From: Tieghemiomyces parasiticus
Lineage: Eukaryota > Kickxellomycota > Dimargaritomycetes > Dimargaritales > Dimargaritaceae
DNA length: 64,000 bases
Assembly: GCA_027575765.1 (NCBI GenBank)
Contig: JANBPT010000041.1
Location: 32,494 to 96,493, forward strand
Direction of reading: 5' to 3'
The notes beneath the pieces are model-generated. The model searched no databases. It saw only the letters and a program-made list of their open reading frames with translations, and was not told where the DNA came from. The translations under genes and the position numbers were made by a program. This document shows, one piece after another, positions 55,839-64,000 of the stretch (position 1 is the stretch's first letter; each line of letters opens with the position of its first letter).

Positions 55839-56376
55839 GAGACGCAGGTAGTGGAGTTGGTCTGAGGCTGGTTATTCGGCAGAAGGAGCGTGATGGGTGC
55901 TGTTCGGGACAGATTCGTGGTAAGTACTAGAGATGGCGGGTAGCAAGACAACAATGGGGGCGAAATGGGCACTGCAGGCTGACAGGAGACAGAAACTGGA
56001 GGCGGTCTTAGCAATGAAGAAACCGGTCTCGGGAATACCCGTCAGGCATGGGGACGGCTGATATCTGCCTAGCCTGAAGCCCCCCTCCCCCATTGTTGAT
56101 CCTAAAGGCCTCTCCCCTCAAGTCCCACGGGCATGCAGAAGGCCCAGGTACCACTCGCCTATCCCACCATCATCGTCCGTCCGAGTATATGTCCAATCTA
56201 TAGGTTGTGCGAGCTAGATTTTTATAAAGCAAAGTGATATAGAATTACACAGATGACGCCAGGCCACGGACACTTGGGTTCAAGGCAGCAATAAAGGAAC
56301 CAGTCACTTAGGACTAGACGAGAAGCAAGTGAAGCTCGGGCGGGAGGTCTAGTCCGACAGTGGTAGGTGGGATAGA
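55839..56376. other. Gap between TANGO2 and CTR genes
   Basis: Leader of TANGO2 and 3' flank of the CTR gene. No gene is seen; small ORFs on both strands have no domain. Confidence 0.5.
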
Positions 56377-57016
56377 CTACATACCACACTCCATATGGTC
56401 AGGAGAAGCGGAGCGCTTCATCAGGGGTGAGCTGTCGGGGCTATACTCGGAGTCCACCGACGATAGACTGCCCTCAGCCTGGATTCGCCGCACCTCGGTG
56501 GCGAACTGACCAACAGCCAAGCTGACCACCACGGTGACAAAGACGGCGATATTGCGACTCATGACGGCCAGCATGAGCATGTAGCGTATGGCGGTAACCC
56601 CAGCGTAGACCAGCGTCTTGAGGCCGGCCGTGGCATAGGGGTTGCCGGACCTGAAGGCCGGCGGGGGGTCAGGCGCAACGGTAGGGTTACATAATGGTGA
56701 GTTAGAGCGGAGCGGAGGAGCAAGAAGTGGCATTGTCGTTTGTGCATTGAGGAAGGCAGGACTGAAGGGTGCCTCAAGCCTGCCTTGGGCCATACCATAG
56801 TGCCGGGCTAATGGATAGAGCAAAGTGCTTGACATTGCGAACCCGTACTTACCGTTTAGCTAAAGTGCCCAGCAGACGGGTGCCGAAGCGCTCGATGGTG
56901 CAGAAACCAGCCACTATCAGACAGCCGAGGGCCAACCACAGGGTCGAGTCCGTGGTCCACTGGAAGAGGGCAAAATTGAGGACAACGGGGTCTCCGGGTG
57001 CGGCGTGGCTAAGCAT
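56377..57016 (-). CDS. CTR/SLC31-family copper transporter (2 exons)
   Basis: Exon 1 is 57016-56853 and exon 2 is 56650-56377. The 202-base intron has a GTAAGT donor and an acceptor in CTTCAG, giving 145 residues, the usual CTR size. Family: homotrimeric Cu(I) channels of plasma or vacuolar membranes. Seen: a first membrane segment with NFALFQWTTDS, then LWLALGCLIVAGFC and the conserved Glu42 (IERF); a second segment with the copper-relay MxxxM as M81 and M85 (YMLMLAVM); and a third, VFVTVVVSLAVGQF. The third segment normally carries GxxxG for trimer packing; here it reads S98-x3-G102. There is no Met-rich N-terminal tail, so the protein resembles low-affinity or vacuolar CTRs. The exon-2 frame runs upstream into the intron as a longer ORF (to 56835), which is not the real start. 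Confidence 0.82.
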
Positions 57017-58722
57017 GGCGATGGCGGGATATATACGAGGTAAGATAGAGTCTTGGCGATTTCTACTAGTGAAGGTGATGCGGTAGGTCTAATGAGGTAA
57101 GGGTCGACGCAAAGATTGCCTAACGGAGAGCGAGAGCAAAGTGCGACAGAGGCTGGGCGCGGTTGAAAAGGGACGTTGTGTAGGAATAATAGGCAACGGG
57201 CCAACGGCGTGGGGCATCAAGCAACGGTGGGCGGCCGCGGAAATCACAGAGAGAGCAAACCAAGGTCCAGTAGGCGAAGGACGATAGAGCCGGCGAGGCC
57301 ACGCAGTAGCGGATATGTAAGGGGGGGGAGAGACCTTTACGTAGTCGGAATTCGGGGTCTGAAGGTAACAGGGTCGACACAAATGCAAGGAAAGGAGACA
57401 AGAAGGCTGGTGTGATTGGCAACGTGTGTTGTTGCAGACAAGGCGGGTATATAAAAGAAATGGGAGAGTGGCCTAAAGTGGGCGAGGAATCAGGGGAGGG
57501 CGGAAGGGAAACGGTGGTGGGACTGGGATAGAGGTCGAAGAGCTGGTAACCCAGCAGGCCGAGGAGAGCAAGTGAAACCGAAGTAGAACCACCACAGGAA
57601 CGGAATCAGGTCCGAAGAAGTGGGTGATGTACCGAGTAGCGAGTCCGACATTGCTTGGTAAGGAGACCTGCGGGCGGAGCATAATAAATTGTTTCCTAGG
57701 GGTCTCCAGCCAGTGTGAAGTTGTACACTGGGAGCCGCAGTAAGGTAGTCGCTTCCATGCGCGGGAGTGCCGCTCCCTGGCGACCATTGTGCGGATAAAT
57801 GGGGCAGGCCCCCTTTACGGTGAGAGACGCAATATCACCGGTGTTGCATGCCAGCCTCAATCCCCCGCTTTCCTGTTTTATGGGTTCCATCTGTCCAGCT
57901 ACTCCCGGTGCTTTGATGGCGAGAGGGCTACCTCCCTTCCACCAGAATGGACTGTCCTTAGCCTTCGCTGTGCCGATTACTTTAATACCCACCAGCTCGA
58001 CCATCCTCAACGGTGAGCGGGGACTTCCACCGCCCGCCTGGGATGAGTCGATCGATAATGGTGGCGCAATCTATATATAATTCCCCTTGAGGCCTAAAAT
58101 AAACGATGGTTATTAGGTCCGGTATTTCCCAGCTTCATAACTCTACCATTTTGATCGCTACAGTTTTACTGATTGTGTTGTGCTCGACTTTCGACGGGTT
58201 TCACGCTGTAGGTCCGAACAATTTGGTCCTGGTCATAGTGCTGGAAATACGGGAAGGGCTCAGCCTAGCCTGCTGCGAGCCACCGACGCCAGGGCCGACC
58301 CCACGAATACCGATCGAGTGGCAGTAGATACAATAGCTAGCGAGGTACTGAATTGAGAGGTGAGCAACTTGCTAGATCTAGCAGGCATTACAAGGGATTG
58401 GAAAAGTCATACCAAAGGAGGGGCGGTTGTAAGTTGGGATAGTCGGTGCCTCAACGTGATAAGCGGGGTTGGTTGAACATGCATTTCGAATGCAGGGGGG
58501 GAGGAGCATATCCACGATTTATGGGGCTGGGGAAGGTAGCGTAATCACTGTGAGGTCTTAGTCGAATATTTATAAGGATCTGTATAAACTCGAACGATCA
58601 TTATCAAATACATAATGATGTTAGGGGTTCGGTAAACATAGGGAAGCGGGTCAATCCAACGGTACCTCCAGCTTAAAACATTTTCCGCTAGGAAAATAGC
58701 CATTAACAAGGCGGCTGGCTAC
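57017..58722. other. Gap between CTR and secreted orphan genes
   Basis: The plus strand is purine-rich from 57017 to about 57780, i.e. a CT-rich promoter/leader for CTR on the minus strand. TATATAAAAG at 57446-57455 and TATATATAA at 58072-58080 read on the plus strand. The latter sits just before a small ORF listed separately. Confidence 0.5.
58106..58327 (+). CDS. Possible small secreted or membrane peptide (73 residues), doubtful
   Basis: ATG at 58106 lies about 26 bases after TATATATAA (58072-58080). The first 34 residues hold a hydrophobic core, STILIATVLLIVLC, that could be a signal peptide, and the rest is short and Pro-rich near the end (CCEPPTPGPTP). No family resemblance is seen, and the ORF could be chance. 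Confidence 0.2.
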   Translation: MVIRSGISQLHNSTILIATVLLIVLCSTFDGFHAVGPNNLVLVIVLEIREGLSLACCEPPTPGPTPRIPIEWQ

Positions 58723-59616
58723 CTAATTTATGCTCTCAGTGTATTCGTACATTCCCTGTATCAAAGTTGACACGGGAAGGTCGGTTTTCACTAACTCGAC
58801 CTGGGTTTCTGGGTAAGCGTCCAACGTTGTGGAGATCGACTGGCAGTCTATTTCCCAACCGCCATCCTCTATCCGCCGGTACGGGGTGTACCAGCGGACT
58901 TTTCGCTCACTGGTATCATAATACACGACGACAATGAGGCCGTTGTCCTGCTCCCCATCATCCGGCAAGGGATCACTATCACTGGCCAAACATGACGCGG
59001 AGAGTCCATTGACAACCTGTGCGGCCTGTACCGGCCCTAAGGTCATACCGGCTCCAAAGGTCTGGGGGTTGAGTTGTTGAGCTTTGAAGTGGTCGACTAT
59101 AAAGCCGATATTGCTTAATGTCCGCCGAATTGCTACCGTCAACAATGATTGATTAATCGTTATTACCGTTGTATCCTCAGAGTTGTCCGACGATGGATGA
59201 CCCGTACTTTGGTTGTCTAAGGATGGGGGCTGTGAGGGGCCATCGGGGGTTTTAGGCGCTGCCCGTGTGATAGGCATGGGCTCCTCGTCCGTAGGTACGA
59301 CCGGGTTCCTTTGCAATGAAGGCGGGAGTACCCTGCTATTCCATGCATTCACACCAGAGGGAGACCCCGATTCCTTCCATCGTCCCATGGCAGTGCGAGT
59401 ACGTCGACTGGAGGTCATGGGCTCGTTCAGGGTATTGAGGTTGGGATCGAAACGGCCCGAGTTTAGAACACCAAAGTGGGGATTGCTGTTAACCAAAGTT
59501 CGGACTGTCTTGCTGTCAAGTACATTATGCATAGTCTCCGCCGCGGGCCGTGCTCCACTCGTCAGCAGATACGAGCCGGCAAGGATCAGTAAGGATGTGA
59601 CGCAGTACGACGGCAT
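58723..59616 (-). CDS. Secreted orphan protein, 297 residues
   Basis: A single exon. I place the start at ATG 59616 because it begins a good signal peptide (PSYCVTSLLILAGSYLLTSG, cleavage likely after GARPAAE or earlier). The frame stays open upstream to 59739, but that extension has two hydrophobic patches and no leader logic. After the signal: a Ser/Pro/Asn-rich, probably disordered region (about 25-150), then a folded-looking C-terminal half of about 140 residues. That half contains VITINQSLLTVAIRRTLSNI, MTLGPVQAAQVVNG, an acidic loop DSDPLPDDGEQDN, and a beta-rich segment LIVVVYYDTSERKVRWYTPY. I recognise no family; the Cys content is low. It is a candidate extracellular or vacuolar protein. 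Confidence 0.65.
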   Translation of the reverse strand: MPSYCVTSLLILAGSYLLTSGARPAAETMHNVLDSKTVRTLVNSNPHFGVLNSGRFDPNLNTLNEPMTSSRRTRTAMGRWKESGSPSGVNAWNSRVLPPSLQRNPVVPTDEEPMPITRAAPKTPDGPSQPPSLDNQSTGHPSSDNSEDTTVITINQSLLTVAIRRTLSNIGFIVDHFKAQQLNPQTFGAGMTLGPVQAAQVVNGLSASCLASDSDPLPDDGEQDNGLIVVVYYDTSERKVRWYTPYRRIEDGGWEIDCQSISTTLDAYPETQVELVKTDLPVSTLIQGMYEYTESIN

Positions 59617-60945
59617 TTCAGCTGGGTGATATATTAACCAGGCAACTACGAGGAGGAGGTGGAAGCGGACTGGCGGACGCTGGACGGTCTTGTAACGAGG
59701 CGTAGAGACCGTAGAGAAGATATAGAAGCGATTAGTCAATTGGCAGGGAAGGTCCGTGTGTGGGATAAGGATACTAGCCAGGTCGAAGGAAAATTATAAC
59801 GGAAATAGCAACAACAGAAAGCCGACACAGGTGATAGACAAGGGGGCAGAAGCCTTACCAGTAGAAGAAAAAGGATACAGGGTTAAAGGCTTTTTGGAGA
59901 GTAATGCGACCGAGGGGCACTGGTTTATATGTAAGTGGGCGCGAGAAATGTGGCGACAGACCACTCGAAGTCGACGCCGTTTCTCCCCTACCCCCATAAC
60001 GCCCCTCGTATCAAAGAAACCTGGGTATGGTAGACGAGCCTGGTGACACTGAGCGTGGTGAGGGACGCCTGGCCAAGCCGATTAGTGTGCACCCTACCCT
60101 GAGGTCCTTCTTAAATGAATTTCTATGTTCGGGCTCCATTGGACCCCCCTTTTTCTTCCGTAGGACAATGGATGGAGGGGCAGACAGGGTGTTACAAAGT
60201 GGACCAATCGAGGAGGCCAGCTCCGTGGTCATTGGGAGGTATAGACGACCCGACGGCAATGGGGTGAAGAGCGGGCTACGTGTTGGCGCCTACTTCGCCG
60301 TAGCTGCATTCCAGCCTACAAAGAAATGGTCCAAAAGTGGCACACTACTTCCTATTATCTGTAACCAATACCACTCGATAGCCCTTGCCACCCCCCCGTA
60401 ATCGTAGATCACTGCGTTGCTGGAGTCGAGTTCTTGAGCTTCCTGCAATCAAAGATAAACGTAGACTATCCCGGCTTGTACTTTAATGATACGGATCGGT
60501 TATCGTCCCACTCGTACCCTACACAGGCCAGTACTCACTGGCATTACTCCTCTTCCCCGCTCTCCCTCAACGTTATTACTGCGTGAAATCTGAATAGACC
60601 GGTACCTTTATTCGAAACTTTATCCTTCGGATAATGGTAAGCTCGACAAGTTACCTAGATGCTTTGCTGGCTTTCTTGTTTCGTCGTTCTGGTGGTGGTG
60701 GTGGTGGAAAGACCTCAACCATTACGCCGTTTCCCACTTAACAGCCAGAGTTCCCCAAGTGTCAAGCCCTTGAATATACCGGTGTAATCAATCCAGTTCC
60801 GGTGTACTGTCATTTGTTTTATAGAATTCGTTAAATAGGTATACAAAGTAAGAGATCCGCTGTCTGGCACGTCTGGGTCAGACGCAGGTAATTTGCCAAA
60901 AAAAGAAGAAAAGTAATCGGTAATTCGGCCAGTATAGTAGACATA
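59617..60945. other. Gap between secreted orphan and OPA3 genes
   Basis: Five GGT units lie at 60691-60707. Scattered ORFs of up to 124 codons have no domain. No gene is supported. Confidence 0.5.
60691..60707 (+). repeat. (GGT)n microsatellite
   Basis: Five and two-thirds GGT units in the gap downstream of the OPA3 gene. Confidence 0.8.
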
Positions 60946-61814
60946 TCATTCGACTGGCAGAGAGGGTTCTGAACGAGAACGCGGCACCCGCTGGGCAATA
61001 TCATGATGCAGGTTTTCAATCTCGTGTGACAAATGACGGTCCAACACTTCACGGATTAAGGTCATATCCTGGCGCAGATCGGCCACCTCCGACTCGAGCC
61101 GCGTGTTCAGTGCCGTGTGGTGTGTTAGCGCCCCTTGTAGCGCCTCATTGTCCGTCTCTAGGCGAGCCAGACTCTCGTCCACCAAGGTCTTACGGTCCCG
61201 TGCGGCGTTGCGCGACCGCTGGTTCTCAAACAGGATCACGCCACCGGCGACTGAAAAGATGATGGCCTCACTGAGGAAATTGGCGCCCATCTCGATGGCC
61301 TTGGTGTCATTGAGCGGCCGGATGTGTTCCTTGCGGTAGCCAAAGAAGCGCATTTTGAGGTTCATCTCAATGCGATGACCAGACTGGGTCATAGCGAAGT
61401 GGAGATGATTATGTGAAGAAACGGGCAGTGGTCAGTTTAAAATACAGACAAACTATTCGGGTCAAGAGCCAGGGGCTGTAGAGTAGAGAACCCCCTTCAG
61501 TGGGCTGTGTCGAGTCGTTTGAACGTACCTGGGCCATGCCAATACATATTTTGCGGAAATTCGGGTGGTTTTTCGCCTGGGTCTTGATCGAGTTGGCGAC
61601 TACAGCACGGTGCATGGTATTGGGGCCGTGAGGAGTGGTTAACGGTAGCCAATTGCGTCGAGCGAAAAAAAGGAGGACTTACGCAACCGAGCTCTCTTGC
61701 GGGGACCTAGCACCTCACCGTAGACGTAGGTCTGGCGGGTAGGTCACGCTCATTCTACTTACTCGGCTTAGCGATCGTGCGGATCAGCAGCGAAGCGAAC
61801 TTAATGGTACTCAT
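60946..61814 (-). CDS. OPA3: OPA3-family mitochondrial protein (3 exons)
   Basis: Exons 61814-61763, 61599-61529 and 61383-60946 (minus) join in frame to 186 residues (human OPA3 has 179). Known: a mitochondrial membrane protein; loss in people causes optic atrophy and 3-methylglutaconic aciduria; its biochemical role is unsettled. Seen: the N-terminus IKFASLLIRTIAKPIANSIK, a match to the LYLGIRQVSKPLANRIK type; FRKICIGMAQ; MNLKMRFFGYRKEHIRPLND; the hydrophobic FLSEAIIFSVAGGVILFEN (about 70-90); and then a predicted coiled coil of about 70 residues (ESLARLETDNEALQGAL onwards). The first two exons are 52 and 71 bases, and their junctions are supported by the family sequence crossing them. The last intron starts GTACGT. 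Confidence 0.92.
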
Positions 61815-63515
61815 TGCGTAGGTAGTATCGAGATGAGCTCTAATGGGCGCGGCGGTCACAGGTGACTGAGAATGGCCACTGTCTATGGTGCGGATAGGCA
61901 AGAAGTGACCCCGGTGTGGGGCATTTGGTAGAGCTGTACAACTGCACCTTGGGGAGAGATGTCAGCTGCAAGATGCAAAAAAAGGACTGGCAGTGCAGTA
62001 ATAGCCAGGCCAGGTTATTCTCCCGGGTTCAAGGTTGCTCAGGTCTGACAGGACGGAGGCAGGGCGTCTGTAGCTGAGAGTGTACAAAGGAGGGTGACAA
62101 TTAAGTCGGCGTTAGAGACGCCAGGTAGACGTCACTATATATCAATAATCCAGCTCAGGTTCTGGCCCCGCAGCGGAGGTCTGTGGCCAACGGTTGATAT
62201 GGCTTGGGTCTCTTGAGAAAACTCAAGAGCACGTTGCCGCAGCAAAGGGATACCGGGTGATCCTCCAGGGAATCTCTTGGGTAGCCACAACCGACCCGGG
62301 GTCTGCGTCAGCAGAATACGTTGGAGGGCATCTGCGGTCTGCATGTCCTTTCGGTTGTCAGCCAGCGGGCGGGGGTCCTGAGCGGCAACGCCGTTAGCGC
62401 CATGGCAGGGTGGTGGAGTAGCCCGGCATGCCAGTCAGCGCCTATCACGTGACTATTGGTGTACACCGGGATGACCTGATGGGTCTCACCCAGTTGGGTT
62501 GCCAAAGTTGGGGAGGGGCAAAAGGGGAGTGGAGTCCCATATATGGGAGAAAGCGGTCAGCCCCGCCAGTGGGACGCGAGTATAGTGAGGAAGAGCCCGT
62601 GAACGAGCTGGTGAGAGGGCCCAGTTTCTTTCGCCACCCCAACCGCAACGGGGGGTGTGACTCTTCCAGGCCTCCAATGTTGTACGCACCCTTGGGCTTT
62701 GGGAGGTGCAAGATTTAGCAATCTCCCCAAGAGGAGCCTGTTAACCATCGCAAGGGCGTGTCTCGAGGGGACGAAGGTTGGGCCAAGGTTGGACGACGGG
62801 CAGTGGCTGATGGTGGGATCTACTAGCCGAACAGCCTGCAACTGGCCATGCGGATCTCGTCGTATGGCCCGGGGCGGCGTACTCACCCTACCGGCCAACC
62901 CGCCGGTCCACTAGCAGATTCACCACGACCCGCCGCCCACCCCCACTCCCCAGGGATTCCCCTCCACGCTGCTTAGAACAAGCTACCACTGGCCCCAGCC
63001 ACGCTTTCTGACACTACCAGATTGGCACCGACCTTTGCTCGCCCCTTGTCACTAGCATTCCACCTTACCTGCGTAATTCGATTTGCGCCTGTGCTCCAAT
63101 CCCTTATTTCTTAACGTTTCCTTTCTGATCGATCCCTTCAAGTAAGTGGAAGATTGAGCCGTGGATTCCAGGTCTCTCTCCCCGTCCCCATGCCTCCCAG
63201 GCCCGACTATACCGTCATCCAGCCGAGGCTCCCGTTTTAGATTCAACATAATCAGGGTAGCCGCTAGGGACCCCATTCAGCCGTTGGCGAGCTTCCGAAG
63301 GATGAAGACACAAGGCAGTCCCGGCCTGGCGCCATCGGCTCCAGCTCTACTTTGGCTCTCTCCCTAGTGGAACAAAAGGGAGGCACGCGACCACCTACGG
63401 CTGCTCTACCGCGGTTGCAAGCGTTTTAGTGGGCCCGTTGAACAAATCTTGAACTCGCATGCTAATTCCGCTTCCATCTTCGTTTGTCCTTTAATGCTTC
63501 ACCCCCGTCCACAGC
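61815..63515. other. Head-to-head gap between OPA3 and ATP synthase gamma genes
   Basis: This 1.7-kb region separates two divergently transcribed genes for mitochondrial proteins. It contains CT-rich leader near 63430-63515 on the plus strand. No other gene and no clear TATA box on either side is seen. Confidence 0.55.
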
Positions 63516-64000
63516 ATGTCGACCCTCTTCGTTACCGGCCGTGTGCTGGCCGCCGCCAACACCGCAGCCTCGGCGAACTTCGCGTAAGTGGTGCCAGGTT
63601 CGTTGGAGACACCAGCACGTGAAGAGATACGATGGTTTTCTAGTATCTATCTGCTTGCTGGATTCCGTAGCGGTATGGCTGTCGAGCGCGATGTTTAATC
63701 CAACCCAATCTACCTCATTTTACGCTCGTCCCTTTTTCCATGCAAACAGCCAGCAGACCCGCAACATGGCTACTCTGAGAGAAGGTAAGCTACTAAGGCG
63801 AGCACAAGCTGGGCGTGACTACCTAATCGCCGGATAATACAGTAGGCCAATATCTCCTGACCGCTAATTATGTTTTCTTACTAACGGCGCCTGTTCGATT
63901 CCCTACACTGACGCTCTCCCCGACCTACGTATCGCCCGGTTACAGTCCAGATGCGTCTCAAGTCTATCTCTAACATCTCCAAGATCACCAAGTCTATGAA
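63516..64000 (+). CDS. ATP3: Mitochondrial F1Fo ATP synthase gamma subunit, 5' part only
   Basis: Three exons are visible: 63516-63583, 63750-63784 and 63946 to the window edge. The introns (166 and 161 bases, GTAAGT and GTAAGC donors) join in frame. The gamma subunit is the rotating central stalk of ATP synthase in the mitochondrial matrix. Seen: an N-terminal targeting sequence rich in Ala, Ser and Arg without acids (MSTLFVTGRVLAAANTAAS), cleaved probably near the RNMATLRE segment; then the family hallmark LREVQMRLKSISNISKITKS, the start of the long N-terminal helix. About 250 further residues lie beyond the right edge. The second exon is only 35 bases. Confidence in identity is high despite the truncation. 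Confidence 0.93.

Noticed and set aside
56651..56835. Upstream part of a 152-codon ORF over the CTR gene
   Set aside because: It reads through the intron; splicing at 56650 joins the two membrane parts of the CTR family in frame.
59617..59739. 41-residue N-terminal extension of the secreted orphan
   Set aside because: The inner ATG at 59616 begins a good signal peptide; the extension would bury it.
60027..60401. 124-codon ORF near the secreted orphan
   Set aside because: No domain, overlaps an antisense ORF, and lacks the CT-rich leader seen before real genes.

Overview
The window looks like nuclear DNA of a fungus, probably a non-Dikarya (early-diverging) lineage. Genes are single-exon or carry a few short introns with GTAAGT/GTGAGT-like donors and YAG acceptors. 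Start codons sit behind pyrimidine-rich leaders. Two secreted proteins are of kinds seen in fungi: a Cys-rich GPI-type wall protein and histidine-phosphatase-fold proteins. Two other genes look more animal-like than yeast-like: an animal-type HPRT and a SNAPC4/SNAP190 orthologue. A zoopagomycete or kickxellomycete relative would fit, but that placement is inference. Twenty protein genes are supported, two of them cut by the window edges. No rRNA, tRNA, CRISPR array or prokaryote-type operon was found.

Left part (1-35.9 kb): a KDM3-type JmjC histone demethylase (minus strand, cut at the left edge), HPRT (purine salvage), a long disordered protein ending in a TLDc domain (OXR1-like), a Cys-rich GPI-anchored wall protein (DUF7707-like), a trihelix/SANT-like protein, a dead mariner-type transposon, a DUF7719-like membrane protein, two tandem secreted MINPP-like proteins (histidine phosphatase fold), and an SLC35F-like transporter. 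Intergenic gaps here are 1.8-4.4 kb.

Right part (37.6-64 kb): ornithine aminotransferase (5 exons), a tandem pair of NmrA-like NAD(P)-binding proteins, an M20/PM20D2-like peptidase (6 exons) and a CaMK-type kinase, all on the plus strand. They are followed by a run of five minus-strand genes: SNAPC4-like Myb protein with AT-hooks, TANGO2, a CTR copper transporter, a secreted orphan and OPA3. The start of the mitochondrial ATP synthase gamma subunit gene follows on the plus strand.

The genes are mostly unrelated housekeeping functions, as is normal in a eukaryotic chromosome. The clear local relationships are the two tandem duplications (MINPP pair, NmrA pair). The most noteworthy items are the MINPP pair, where the C-terminal HAE motif reads HAR in both copies; the SNAPC4 orthologue; the decayed mariner element with candidate ends; and a marked excess of poly-C/poly-G tracts of 10 or more bases in the gaps. 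I did not find a convincing new multi-gene system.
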